Assembly: GCA_022605955.1 (NCBI GenBank)
Contig: JAKCOZ010000008.1
Location: forward strand, 18,099,583 to 18,163,582
Direction: 5' to 3'
Source of the DNA: Rallus limicola
Lineage: Eukaryota > Chordata > Aves > Gruiformes > Rallidae
DNA: 64,000 bases
The notes beneath the pieces are model-generated. The model worked only from the letters and a program-made list of their open reading frames with translations, did no database searches and was not told the DNA's origin. Shown piece after piece: positions 52,000-64,000 of this stretch (within the stretch, counting starts at the first letter, position 1; each line of letters opens with the position of its first letter). The translations under genes and the position numbers were made by a program.

Positions 52000-54900
52000 G
52001 TTAGCATTACCATGTTGATCTGATGTCTCTCTACTCTAAAGCAGTTGTCTCCAAACCTTTTTGATGGTTTGCTTTACTAGTACATTATACACATTAAGCA
52101 ACATATACACAAACAGATATTGAAGCGTGACAGATTAAAAAGTTCCTTTAAAAGGGGTTTCTTTACAAAAAATATTTTCTTGCGGCACTCCAATGGATTG
52201 TCTTGCACAGCCCCAAGGGTGTGCACATCTCCCTTTAGAGACCACTGCTCGATGGTATCACAAAGTGTATGTATCTGTATTTTGGTTTGTTTTAACAGAG
52301 AAAGGACATGGGTGATACAACTTTTTGACAGAAAATCACTTACTGACTTCTTAGTGTCTAGGACTTTATGTAAAAAACAGATTCCCCAAATAAACTACAT
52401 AAAAAGACTCGTCAACTCTGGCAATAAAACTAATAAGGCATCTATATTGTACCAACCCATTACTGACTCTACACCTTTCAACCAGAAAATGTCTAGCCTG
52501 CACGTTTATTAATTCCAGGCTTGAGCAGGTCAAAGGTAAAAGGAAATTTCAGTGCACAGGACCTTCTCTAGTTAATGCTACTAGGTTTATTGTGCTCATT
52601 GTTCTAACTAAATGCCTAATCCTTCATCAGGTTTAACTTTCAGCCACTAGTTATCTTTTTTCCTTTTTTTCTTAACAAATTATAGATCTTTAACACCTGC
52701 TCATTTCTTCTTGGAAGGATGATTATATATTACGACCATATCACCTCATAACTTTTGCTTCCATTAGGTACATGCAGATGCAGTTCTTGATGTGGAATTT
52801 TTTTATTTTTCTGATAGCTCTACATCTTCTTGCATTTTTCAGGTATATTTTCAATAATATAGTTGTTGCAAGGACTTTTTTTTTTTTTATTTCTCCTTTT
52901 TTGACTCTCCTAGTTCAAAGCCTTTCTTTTTCCTAACGAGATAATGGAATCCTCCATTCCATACCTGTTTTGTCTCTGAGTTTAAATTGGGCACAGTATG
53001 TCTCAGAAGCTTTTTTTGGTCTACCAGGAATAATAAAGAATATGAACTATGTAAAAATGCAGAGTCAACAATTTATGTCTCTTACAAATGAAGCTTTTTC
53101 TAAAAATGTGACAGACCCATAGGGGATAATGTTTTTCTATGCTCCTGTGAGAGCCGTAATACCCCATTTTGCATTCAGACAGTCTTATGAGAAGTAAATT
53201 CTCTGTAGACTCATTTGACTGTTTGAAAGCACTGGTGAAAACTTTTAAACTTCTAATAGCTGAAGTTAGGCACTGAAATCTGCAACTCTGCACTTGAATA
53301 AATATTCAGGTCCTGAAAAATAAAAGATAATGCTGATCCATAGATTATTCATCCCATCACCGTGACTTTTGAGTTTTCTGTAACCAATAACAATGTATGT
53401 CAACTTGCTTCAATTTTTCAGCAAGAACAATACCCTCGAACCTCTAAAGTGCTACAGAACTTTTTTGCTCAATGTTTCAATTATGTCAAAATCTTATTTT
53501 TCTAGAAGAGGTATTGAGCAACATATAAAGCAAGCTCTGTGACTAAGTACTCGCAACTTACATAGTCTCCACAGAAAAACAATTAAGACAATGCTCATAG
53601 TGCTGTTCAACCTCTTGTGAATGCTTGGAGAAGCCCAAAAGGGATAGCTGCCCTGGTTACATCATTAGAAAAAAAAATTGCAGAAAGCCAAAATTCTCCA
53701 GTCCTATTATCCATGGAAGATTTGTCAAGCCCTCTTTACTGTATAGAATTGATATAACGTACAATTAATAACAGAATTATCTATCTGAAATTGACACTAT
53801 TTTATGAGTCCCATATGATAAAGGCAAACAGCTTTTTGCTGGTATACCTCACCTTAGTAAACATAAGGCTCTTCTTACAAACTATTTAATCACAAGCACA
53901 CATTTATCTCTGAAAGAATCAGAAGGTATTTCACCTTTAAGGTCTCTTGAATGAGCAAAATGAATGAGCAAGATCTTAGATCATACAGTATCTCATACCA
54001 GCATAAAGAGTTTCACATTATGTTAAAAACCAACTTGCTTCTAAAGAGAAGGTATTTCCTGTTTTAAAGCTAACAAGAGAATAGGTTCTATTACTTTCAG
54101 TCCCCAGGTGGCTAATAATATGTATCTATTAAAATGTTTTTTAAAACAGTCCATTAAATTCATTGTCCCCAAATCAGCAAGGAATTTAATCACTTCTAAC
54201 TTTAAGCACATGAGTATTCCCATCGCTCTTAATGAAACTATTCACATGCTTACCATTAGGTAGAATCCAAGAATCCCTTGCTGAATCAGAACAATACCAA
54301 GGAAGTTTTTGAACTCCTAAACATTCTTGAGAATTGAAGCAATGGCCTTTAAATATCATGCTGATAGGCTGTTACATAATTCAATCTGGCTTTAAAAATG
54401 AACTGCCACTGCTTGGCTATGCTGGACATACTTTCAACCTCTCCACTGTTTTGGCTAGATTTTGTTTAATGTGAAGAGCAATTTTCTCTCTCTTCTGATT
54501 TCTACATTCTCTGAAGACTGTTTTTTCCCTTCCAGGTGACTTTCACTGATTCTTACTGCTGCTATTATTCTTTCTTGAACTGCAAAACTACTTTTGCATA
54601 TCATGATTACTTGCAATATGCAAATGTACTGCATGGGATAAGCGGAATAAAAAAGAAAATGATCCTCGTGTAAGTTATGAGAAGGGTCAGGTAAAGAAAC
54701 CAAGTATGTTTACACTGAGACCATTCTTCAGTGCATCTCTGCATCTGTGTCTGATTTTTACTGAAGATTAGAGTTGTCTTCTATATCTGCTTGCTATATC
54801 TGGACCTTGACCACTTATGCCCGTTTTACAACAAACAAGCAGAAAGGCCAGATGTGCCCTGGAATTCTACCCCTTCCTTGGCATTTTCTTCTATGCCAGG

Positions 54901-57084
54901 TGAACAGACAGCTTTTTTGCAAAGTCTCTGCTGTTGCTGAATTTCATAATGTTAAAGGGAAAGAGTGGGTACTTCAAAAGAAAATTGGAATTTTTCCTAT
55001 CTGTAGCTTTTGTGTTCTCAGCCACTGCCTTAGTAAAACAATTCAATAACCAAAAGTGAGCCAACTTAAGAAAAGTGATTGACTGAGCACCTTTTTATAA
55101 TGCAAATGTGTATAATGATATGTGTTACAGTTAGGCTTTCAGAGCAAGGAGTTGTCAATATCAGGTCCTACAAACAGACACCAAGTTCCACCTTATACAC
55201 GTGAGGATAACCCAAAATTAGCTGTATCCCTCTACCTGCTACAGGAAAGAATTCAGTGGAACCAGTCTCTGCTGGGCTGTGTATTTCAGGAGACTGGGAA
55301 ATCTACCTTTAAAATCAACAAAATGATTCCCAGGAGAGGAGGTTGAAGGTATTTTTCCTTTCTAAAGAGAAGACCAATTCTGTAAATGGTGTTGTTTAGC
55401 AATGAATGGTAGGAAAAAAGCGTACTCTACTATGTCCTTGGTGGTTTATATGCACATTATGGCATAAATGACAGTGTACAAAGAGGTTATTCATTTCAGA
55501 GCAAAATTATGGCAAGCAAGGGGATTTGTTTAATTTAGTAAGTCTACAAATCACGAGCAAGATTAAAAAGCATAAATGAATTGTACACTGTAACTATAAA
55601 TATGCTATTTCAAAAAAACCTCCAGTCCTGGACTGCAACAAAGTGCCAAAGCACACTCACAATGAGGAAGGCAGGGTGTCAGCAGTGCCAGAATATATGA
55701 AAACACAAGTACAAGTAAACTGCCAATAGCCAGCAGAAAGCACACATCTGAAGGTTCATCTTTCAGTTTCCTTCCCTGTTTAGAAAGGGACTTAAAGGTT
55801 TTAGTTTGGGTACCTACTGGCTTGCATTTAAAATGTCTAACAGGACATACCTACACACTTTCTTCCTGCCCCTTCTGTTTTATGTCAGTAATTTCCTCAA
55901 CTTTAAAAAATTCCAAGAAATATCATGCTGGGGAGGGCAGAAGAGGCAGTATGGTTTTTGGTAGGTCTTTCTGAAATAATTTAGCTAAACTACAGCTAAA
56001 TAAATAAATAAAAACGTTTAAAAGGAAAAAGAGCAACACAGGTTGCAACAAATGTATTCTGTCCTATTACGCAAGGACAAGGAGGAAGATCAGGGTGCTC
56101 TAATATCAGCAGCACAAGCACAAGGATTAAAAAATTAGATGCTGGTGGCTTTACTAAAAATATATCTTCATGAAGTCTTAAAGTTCCCTCACCTCCTGAA
56201 AAGGAAGGGAGTATCCTGGTTACAGAAATCCAGTGTCACTCAACCCAATTTTCCATGCTCTGTAGAAATACCTTGTCAGGACAAGAGTAACTTCCAGACT
56301 GCTGGATTACATAAAATCTCTTCAGAGCCTCTGAAGAGAGTTGCTCACAACATACTTTTTTCCCTTTGTCAGAAACAAGAAAGAAAAATATCTTTACCCT
56401 AAATTTAAGGCAATTTTCTGGATATATGGAATTCCTCCAATACAGTCATATGAAAGTAGAAAGCAGCAACACAAAACTTCCTAGTGCTAGTAACTCAGTG
56501 CTTGTCTTTCAGGAGTACTCTCAAATGTTGGCTCCACATTCACTGTGGCTGAATTGGAGATGCTTATAACCCCTTGAAATAAGGTTAAAATGTAGTCAGT
56601 AATTTAGGTATTTTTCAATAAGGATTTAGTAGTACTACTAAACCAACTAAAACATACCTTAATGCAATATCAGTAAAAAACTGAAACCTATGATCAACTC
56701 AGAACAGACTCTGTTAACTGATTATATAATATATAAAACTAAATAGAAAATAATACATCTAATCATAATTGGTTATTTATAGTGCTTACAGTGACTTTTT
56801 ACAGAATAAAATAATACAAATGTAACACTATTAAGAAAAATATCCTAAGTTCATGTGGAGGGCTTTTTTTTAAAATCTTCTGGTTATTCCCCAAGGAATT
56901 TCCCCAGTTTCAAAAACTTAATTGAATTAAATTTTTTCTGTGCTCAATAAATTCTAAATTGAAAACTAAGATAAAGTTGCTAAAAAGTTGATAACGCAGC
57001 TCCTTTCTACTACTGCTTTTCTTTCAAGATTTGGAAAAGAGTTACTTGTTTCCTTCCTTAAACATATCATGTCTGTACTTACAG
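52000..57084 (+). other. XIRP2 intron between third and fourth coding exons
   Basis: About 5.1 kb of AT-rich intron. It has T-runs (for example near 52878), a short taaa repeat near 55998 and no repeats or genes I can name. ORFs up to 130 codons have no recognised domain. Confidence 0.65.
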
Positions 57085-57242
57085 TGGGTTCTCGCAAACC
57101 TGTAAGAGGACTACCTAAAGAGAGCACTCTCAGGGCTGATAACGCACCACTGGATTTCCAGGAGACTGTCTCTTTGAAAGAAAGAATGGCAATATACAAG
57201 GCTGCTGTGTCTGAAATAGAGGGTAGCAACTCCTTTGGTCAC
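57085..57242 (+). CDS. XIRP2: XIRP2, fourth coding exon with RMAxYxAAVS motif
   Basis: The acceptor (gtctgtacttacag) ends at 57084 and a gtaaga donor follows at 57243. The 158-nt exon enters in phase 1 and leaves in phase 0. It reads VGSRKPVRGLPKESTLRADN..., then ETVSLKERMAIYKAAVSEIE...FGHV. The KERMAIYKAAVS core is the hallmark shared by EPLIN (DRMAKYQAAVS) and XIRP2 (MARYQAAVS). As I recall it, annotated mammalian XIRP2 starts at this Met. The internal ATG at 57186 has A at -3 and G at +4, so it could be a second start giving a protein without the EPLIN-like leader. A short charged segment precedes the motif. Confidence 0.9.
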
Positions 57243-60200
57243 GTAAGATATCAAGGTTTTTTATCTTCTTAGCTCTGTGTTTGCTTTGTGTAGTGACATA
57301 TCCTATATTCTTATTTATACAAGGTACCTGACCAACCACTATGAGGATCAAAATTTAAAACCTAAATTACCAAATCTATTTAGCAAACTTATTGATGCAT
57401 CAGTCTCTTTTTCTACCTTTGGTCATTTGGACAATTGCCTTAAATTCATTGGAAGTACTGTTCTTTTTATTCCAGTGTTGGATGAATTGAACTTATTAGG
57501 ACCATAGAACTTGAGACAGATTAGCAACACGGGTGTTATTTCAGCTTATAATGAAAAACCCAACAGTTTCTGCATTACTAAAAATATTACCAAATAATAA
57601 TATCATATTGAGAAGCACATTAAGTTTAGACCTCTTGCTGTTCAAACCAAAGAATTTGAAATTGCTGCATTTTAAAATATCAGCTCTATGAGTCAAGGTG
57701 TGTGAAAAAGTATTGGTTTATAATAAAATTAGTTTTAAATGGGCATTATATAACAATATTTAGAAAAAATTTCTTGTTTTACTCATCCCTCTACATGTCT
57801 GCCAATAGGAAGAACGTATTTTGCAGCAAAGTTTAATATTAATACCAAGTAACACATGAAGTATTTGATTAACAGAATTTATAATCAATTCAAATAGAGC
57901 AAAACCAATTAACCATGCATTTAATTATCAGTCAGGAATATCTGAAAATCAGGTCTTCAGATCTCAGGCAGGAAAACCAGGAAAATCTGCCTCAGTTCTG
58001 CAGAAATACTAAATGGTAAAAAGTGTATTTTTACTGTAACTTCAAATTCTACCTAGAAGTTGTAGCTCTGCTCCATTATGTAAGGAAATGGAGGTACTAT
58101 GCTGCCTTGCCACAATGTCAGAATGACAGTTGTCTTTATTTACACTAAACTTTCAGCGCATGGGTAGAACATTGTTTTTTTACTGTAAACTAGGCCAGAG
58201 TAATCTCTGTAAATCAGAAAGTGTAGCTGGCAAGAGGACTGGAATACAGCTCTCGCTGGCCAGCAGCATCTTTGTCCACACGCAAGAAGAGCTGTTCAAG
58301 AATTCCCAGTCTTACCTGTACTTTGATCTCAGAAGTGGTCAGCAGCCACTGAAGGGGTCTTCTGAGTGCTTGGATAGCCCAGAAGCCACATTGTGAAAAC
58401 AGTCACCACAATCTGGGTTTCCAACCACCAAGTTCCTGCCTGCATGACACCCATATTTCCTAACTACTTGCATATATTTGGGGCAGATTCCTGCAGTTCA
58501 CCTGGCTGAGAAGGTTCCAATTCCTGTCTCCTGCAATTAGAAACACTGCTGAAGTTAGTACTCTCTAAAAAGAAAAGAACCATGTGAAGTCTGACCTCCA
58601 CCTAAATGTGTTGAGCACATAGGAACTACTTCATTTACACTCTGGAACTCCTCATGATTCCTCTGCTAAAATGAATGATTGCTTGAAAAAGGAACTGCAT
58701 ATCTGGTGCAGCTGCACCACCGGGATCATTAATACATTTCCTAAAAGGACCAGTAACTGCATTTATCCCGCTAAATATCTCCAAATGGCTTGCAAGGTGT
58801 GCCTGAAATATTTATTCACTACAACAATTACTTTTCACATTCACACATCCATGTACACTTAGAGTTGTGCTACCCTCATCATGGGGGGAGGAGGGAGAAA
58901 TAAGGTTTTTTATGATCTGCTTACTTTCATCAGTAAGTGCTAAACCTAAGTTCACAGAATCACAGAATGCTTTGGGTTGAAAGGAACCTCAAGGATCATC
59001 TAGTTCTATCCCCCAACATAGGCAGGGACACTCACCACTAGCCCAGGCTTCCCAAAGGCCTATCAAACCTGGGCTGGAACGCTGCCAGGGAAGGGGTAGC
59101 CACAGCTTCTTTGGACAACCTGTGCCAGGGCCTCACCACCCTCACAGTAAAGAATTTCTTCCTAATATCTAATCTAAGTTTCCATTATCCCTTTTCCTAT
59201 CACTACCTGCCCTTATAAATAATCCCTCTCTAGCTTTCCTGTAGGACCCTTTAGGTACTGGAAGGCTGCTATAAGGTGTCCCTGGAGCCTTCTCTTGTCC
59301 TGGCTGAAAGCTTACTTAGTAACAATTTCTAATTGTTCATTTGTTTATTTCCTGCATACTGATTAATAAGCTCAAATGCTGAATGATCTGTTCTAGTACC
59401 ATCTAAGAGGTAATACATAAAGGCCAGAACTACAACAGGGAACCTGAGCCTAAGGACACTCTTGTAACCTTCAGCATTGTTGTCAGTGAAGAAAGATCAT
59501 CTCACAAAGGCCTGCTTGAAGCTCTTTGTGTGTTTTTCAACATCTATTGAAAAAATACAGTAAGGGCTGTAGACAAGTAGAAGACAGAACAGCAGTGACA
59601 GATTGCTACTGACAAATCAAGTCCTACTCCTTTCAGTACAAAAGATTCAGGCCAAACATGCACATATTTCAAACATGCACTGGCCTTTAGTTCCCCAGAT
59701 CACAATGTATGGCTCCTGTGCAGTGGTCTATGAACTGATCAGAAACAGTATTTAAGATTTTCTGAGGAATTCTTGCAAAGACTAAGTATTATATGGCTGA
59801 AAATACATGGCTGACCCCTAAAACTACCACAAAAACACTGAGTCCTTGGGCACTAGTTTAGGCAGAGATTAATATGCAGCTGCACCATCAGGATCTATTT
59901 CACACAGGCGCATTTATCAACTATTGTTGAGTAAATTCCAAAAGAATGTCATAACTTGCAGGTCCTAATTTTTGACACATTGATATGTAAAAGTCCATTT
60001 AGTGATTTTAGGACTAATGCAATTCCATAGTTAATGTTAACAGTATGTCTATGTTTTGTATTTTGACGATAACACCTGTAAAATAACTTTCTTATTAATA
60101 TGTCTATGCTTAATGCTAATGTTAATTCATGTATACTGTTAAAATAAGTAGGGTTTACCAATCACATCAATGGCAGTTGCCTATAAGAGACTACAGACAT

Positions 60201-60340
60201 AACCAAGTGTTTCCAAATTTTCCATCTGAATTTTATAAGCATTACAGCATACTGTTATACACTACTTTTGAAAAAATCAGCTCGCAGAAGTACCTTCTTA
60301 GTGCAAATGGAAAGCAACTGGCCTTATTTTATCACTCTAG
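57243..60340 (+). other. XIRP2 intron between fourth and fifth coding exons
   Basis: About 3.1 kb of intron holding one minus-strand CR1 fragment (58952-59309). A G-rich stretch (ggggggaggaggg) lies near 58882. No other gene seen. Confidence 0.65.
58952..59309 (-). mobile_element. CR1 LINE fragment, minus strand
   Basis: It starts with the reverse-complemented tail cacagaatcacagaatg. It continues through 'gatcatctagttctatcccc', 'gcagggacactc', 'cctgtgccagggcctcaccac' and 'cctggagccttctcttgtcc'. It is a typical 5'-truncated avian CR1 of about 360 bp lying antisense in a XIRP2 intron. No coding capacity. Confidence 0.95.
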
Positions 60341-60466
60341 ATGTCAGAGAAAAGCAAGTTCTGTACTGTGCCTGGTGGCCTGGCAGCAGTGAGGAAACAA
60401 TTTGAGAAGGCGCAGATGACCTCTTCAAAAAAGACCTTTGCTCATTACCAGCGCAAATCTGTCCAG
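60341..60466 (+). CDS. XIRP2: XIRP2, fifth coding exon with CTVPGGL motif
   Basis: The acceptor (ttttatcactctag) ends at 60340 and a gtaaca donor begins at 60467. The 126 nt (42 codons, phase 0-0) read MSEKSKFCTVPGGLAAVRKQ and onward to ...FAHYQRKSVQ. The C-(T/A)-V-P-G-G-L-A-x-V-(R/K)-K-Q-F-E block followed by a TFAxYQ-like stretch is what I recognise as XIRP2-specific, directly after the MARYQAAVS exon in mammals. This is the strongest evidence for the gene's identity. The exon happens to begin with ATG, so a transcript starting upstream of it could initiate here. Ordinary EPLIN lacks this motif, which argues against LIMA1. The large Xin-repeat exon expected downstream is not in the window. 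Confidence 0.92.
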
Positions 60467-62081
60467 GTAACAATGGCCTATTTAATACCAACAAATGAGG
60501 TAGATAACTTGAGGAAGAAATTTGATTGTTTGCTTTACTGAAGAGTTTTCATTATGAATAAGATGTTTCCCTAACTCACAGAATTTTCTCTTTGAAATTT
60601 ACACAGGAATAATTTATATTTTTTAATGTAGATGAACACTCAAATAAAGGCAATCCTAGATTTACAGAAAATAGCTGAGTAAAACAGATTGCTTACCATA
60701 GCAGTGTTTTATACTGAACTTTGTCTGTAGGACCGCAATCCATTATCAAGTATCCCAGTGATATTTTGCATATATTGCACTTGATGTGATGTTAAGCCAT
60801 TCTCTCTCAAAAGGAGTTTCCTGCTTCCATTGAATTCCATCTAATCAACTCTCCTAAACAGATCAAAATTTGCACAGAACCCAGATGCTACATTAAAGTA
60901 GAACAAAGCAACAGCTAAGTGTTATTTTAGATAAAAAGTCTTTACATTTTATTACTTCATTAGCATATACTATGAAAAATTGTAGTAGGAGATAATGACT
61001 TTGGACTATGTGAAATCCCCTATAATAAAAACATTGCACAATCTGTCCTGTGCACTCTGAAAAACAGTAATGGCACAGCGAAGTGCTTTACCATCCCGCA
61101 CTTCTTGGAAAGATTTTAAGTGATATTGCTCTTCGACTTTGCAGAGGACATTCTACATTCTACCTTAGGTTCATTTTCATGTTAATTCCTATCTAACACT
61201 CATCTCTTGTTTCTTACACATTAATACCAGAATCATCAGTCTGCACAGCCAAAAAGCAAAACTTCAGTTTGTAGGGGTGAAGACACAGTTTGTTGCAGAT
61301 GTATTAAAGCATTCTTAACTAATTAAGAAAATCCCATAGTTGCACGTAATCATACTGGAGCATAATCCTTGGCAATAAGAAGTGTTACACATATACTTTT
61401 CTGATGATGTGGTCCAACTTACCTGCCATGTATCTGGATGAAGATATGCAGAATTTTGTACAGAAATTAACTTTTTGCTCTTAAACAGAACCAAATAATT
61501 TCATTTCTGTGATGTGAAGATGCATTTTTTCTGGCCTAACAGTGATCTCTAGTTCTCACAAAAGTACTATGATGGTTTCACTTCAAGAAAGATGTGGCCT
61601 CTAAGCATACTTATCCATGTATTTTTCCTCTGTGGCTAGTTGAGGAGGCTCTCTCAAATCATCAGCAGAAACAGTCACGTTCACAGGAAATAAAAATCAC
61701 TCAGACTATATGGAACAATCTTTAAATTTAGGTTAAATAACTTACTGCAAGACCATAAAATCCCATTTCTATCTAACATAACTGCACTCTCATGGAAAAT
61801 GGGATTATACACTTAGGTAGTTGAAAGATTATTCAAGGTCACTGGATCAATTCTAGGGCAAAATGGAGAAATCATGTAGTTTGAAGACAGATCTCCAGAT
61901 CTGGATAAATTCAAACTATTAATCCAAGCTAAAATAAAGCAGCAATGAATTTTTGAAACAGTAGTATAAACAGCTAAACATTTTACTACATATTCAATAA
62001 CTGCATTATGAATACATGGCTTTTCATTCAAAATATTGGTATCAAATATGGAAATAACTATTTATCTTTTTGGTTTTTTAG

Positions 62082-62112
62082 ACAGCAGTCATCACCCATA
62101 GCTCTCTTCATT
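62082..62112 (+). CDS. XIRP2: Candidate 31-nt XIRP2 mini-exon
   Basis: A strong acceptor (tttatctttttggttttttag) ends at 62081, and a gtaagg donor begins at 62113. Read in the phase left by the previous exon, the segment gives TAVITHSSLH plus one base. In mammals the CTVPGGL exon is followed soon by a short peptide containing EAIHSSQ, to which AVITHSSL is loosely alike. The segment sits where the next exon is expected. The match is short and recalled from memory, and 31 nt is small, so this remains tentative. If real, the next exon must begin in phase 1. Confidence 0.4.
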
Positions 62113-62708
62113 GTAAGGGAGATTGGTTCCTTGTGAAAGGTGCCATATTACCAATAGGACACACTAATCTCTTGTCCAGAATGGTGAGCAGCAATGAAAA
62201 CAGATCAGAGAATTGACACATGCTCACAAACTCAACTAGAGTTTGTTTAGAGATCAGGTCTTTACTCTGACGACTGGCATAATGAGTACCTTTATCTTCA
62301 GCCACCAAGCTGAGAAGAGGTCATGAGCTTCAGTGTTACTGTTCTACAAGTCCCAGCCTAAAGTGGTTTGCTACACTAACTCAGCTGTCTAGTTGCTCTA
62401 AGCCTCACTATCCAATGTCAGAAACAAGCTGGTTTTGGAAGGTGAGCTGAGCCTCCTCCATAGGAAGGATGAGTGGAATATATTGAAAGCGTCTGATACA
62501 CACTCAACCATATAGTATCATGTGTCAGGAATGACATGTCTCCTTCACTGAAGGTCATTTCAGACAAATTTTCTAAGATTGTTATTGCAGCAATCACCAA
62601 TTTTCTAGTGATTGAAGAGGAAAAGACAGGACTACGATAAGGAATGGTGAAAACCTTATCTTTTTATTAAAATCTTCCATATAATGCCCAAAGTATATAT
62701 GCACACCT

Positions 62709-62742
62709 ATGTGTGTGTGTGTGTGTATATATATGTATATAA
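62709..62742. repeat. (GT)n(TA)n microsatellite
   Basis: tgtgtgtgtgtgtgt followed by atatatatgtatata. Probably length-variable. Confidence 0.95.
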
Positions 62743-63150
62743 ATACAACTAAGCAAGGCTGACAAATCATAGAGGTGAAGTGCAGATAAGTAAAGTTCCT
62801 CCAAGAAATTTCTGCAAGATTCTCACAGTACTGATGCACAGACGATACCGTGATAAGAACTTAAATAGGTTAAAAAGCATAGCTCTGAGGAAGAAACAAA
62901 GATCTACACCAATATAAATCATCAGTCAGTCATTGTATCATTACTAATTTTGTAAGTGAAGCTTTAGGCTCACGATTTACTTTCACTGCTGCCTAAAGGG
63001 AACAGTAAGTTCTAAATATGCCAATATATAAACAATATATTAGCCATATAACTTCCCACAGAGCTTCTGTGATGACCATAACGTACTAAAAGAAATATGA
63101 GAGAGTAAGAGGCTTTCTTGCGCCTTTTGGGCCATTTGATTCCCTTGAAC

Positions 63151-63214
63151 AATATACGTATATATAACTGTATATATGTCTTATGTACATATGCATATAA
63201 AATAGTATATATAT
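63151..63214. repeat. TA-rich simple repeat
   Basis: Degenerate ta/gtata runs (acgtatatata, tgtatatatgt, tagtatatatat) typical of a decaying microsatellite. Confidence 0.85.
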
Positions 63215-63282
63215 TCTGAGCCTCAAAGTCATTTTATTTTTGAAAGGGAAAGTATTTTTTGTCTGTTGTCAGAAGGAAACTG

Positions 63283-63324
63283 CAAAAACATCAACACAAA
63301 AATGTCAATGCAAAAATGTCAAGA
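63283..63324. repeat. 14-bp tandem repeat, three copies
   Basis: Three head-to-tail units of the form caaaaa(ca/tg)tcaa(ca/tg/ga) lie at 63283-63296, 63297-63310 and 63311-63324, with a partial fourth. Confidence 0.88.
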
Positions 63325-64000
63325 CAAAAAAGCATCCCTTGGTCTAAAATACACCAAAGAGTTACTGAAATTTCAAATCTTGCCACATTTTGCAATAAGA
63401 ATTCTATCTAAGTTATTTCAATGTAGAGGTATTAAAACCAAAGTATTGGCCACTAACAAAACACGTGTAGCAATTACAGTACTCTTCAGTAACAGAATCT
63501 GAATGCCTACAAAAAAATGCACTCCTCTAACAAAACATATACAGACTTATTCTCAGATTCACATCTTTATTTTCTAAATAGTACTGCTTTAGGTTACGAT
63601 GACTTACTGTCCAGAGACACAACAAGACTCTATAGCCCTTTGTATTAAGTACCATGCAGGTACCCATGGAAGGCCAGCATCCTGCATCAAGGCTGATTTG
63701 AAACAAATGGAAGAGAATGGAGAGCAATGGAAGTCTGAAATAAAAATAAAATTATCATTAAGAAACCATTTGTGAGCTAGTAGCACATCAACAGCCATCC
63801 CACTGGCAGTTTTCTGAAGCTCACTCATGATGTGGAATAGAATAAACAAAAAATAATTGAAAGGTGACTCTTGGGCCACAGAAAAAACAACCGTAATAGT
63901 GGACTCTGCACTCCTGCCACCAAAACCAACTGAGTTCTCTGTCTATCCTTCCCTGCAGAGTTGGAGGGTAGCTGTTCCCTCATGATGCCACAATGCAGTA

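Larger units (their letters stand above)
60467..64000 (+). other. XIRP2 intronic sequence to the window end
   Basis: AT-rich intron. It holds one possible mini-exon (62082-62112), GT/TA microsatellites and a three-copy 14-bp tandem repeat. I searched for the repeat-containing Xin exon (GDV...W-F/L-FETQPLD-type units) and did not find it. Confidence 0.6.

Noticed and set aside
52120..52512. 130-codon plus ORF just after the third coding exon
   Set aside because: It lies entirely within the intron, in no frame linked to the exon, and has no known motif.
28516..60466. Gene is LIMA1 (EPLIN) itself rather than XIRP2
   Set aside because: The CTVPGGLAAVRKQFE exon directly after RMAIYKAAVS is a XIRP2 feature as I know it. 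EPLIN has a different sequence there, and no LIM-domain exon was found.

Overview
This is vertebrate nuclear DNA, almost certainly from a bird. Six truncated CR1 retrotransposon copies carry typical avian 3' tails (degenerate gattctatg/gattctgtg repeats), there is one solo LTR of a kind I know from songbirds and other Neoaves, and interspersed repeats are otherwise sparse in AT-rich sequence. The LTR argues weakly against a galliform. There are no operons, CRISPR arrays or prokaryote-like genes, and nearly all six-frame ORFs are chance ORFs.

The one gene I can support is on the + strand: the 5' part of XIRP2 (Xin actin-binding repeat-containing 2; also CMYA3, myomaxin, Xin-beta), a striated-muscle and hair-cell actin-binding protein. 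Five coding exons were found: 28516-28573 (ATG at 28523), 33111-33407, 51849-51999, 57085-57242 and 60341-60466. Each has AG/GT boundaries, and the phases join without conflict (0-0, 0-0, 0-1, 1-0, 0-0) into 783 coding bases, or 261 codons. The last two match the remembered start of mammalian XIRP2 (RMAxYxAAVS, then CTVPGGLAxVRKQFE). The earlier exons encode a module like the N-terminus of LIMA1/EPLIN (KGSVELLKQRWE). The large Xin-repeat exon is not in the window and should lie beyond 64000. A possible 31-nt exon at 62082-62112 fits the phase and may be the next coding piece.

Layout. Positions 1-28515 are upstream intergenic or 5'-intronic DNA with five CR1 fragments and several perfect hairpins. 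Two splice-bounded segments there (10188-10250 and 17608-17712) could be noncoding 5' exons. Positions 28574-60340 hold the four XIRP2 introns, the second being about 18.4 kb. That intron contains a minus-strand solo LTR, a G-quadruplex motif, a dinucleotide repeat and two possible microexons. Positions 60467-64000 are intron plus the candidate mini-exon.

The most interesting signals are the EPLIN-like leader spliced in phase to the Xin N-terminus, the candidate micro/mini-exons at 36482, 41548 and 62082, and a tail-to-tail CR1 pair near 10.9 kb. I found no clear evidence of a wholly new system. Gene identity comes from motif recognition and splice-phase logic, without database searches.
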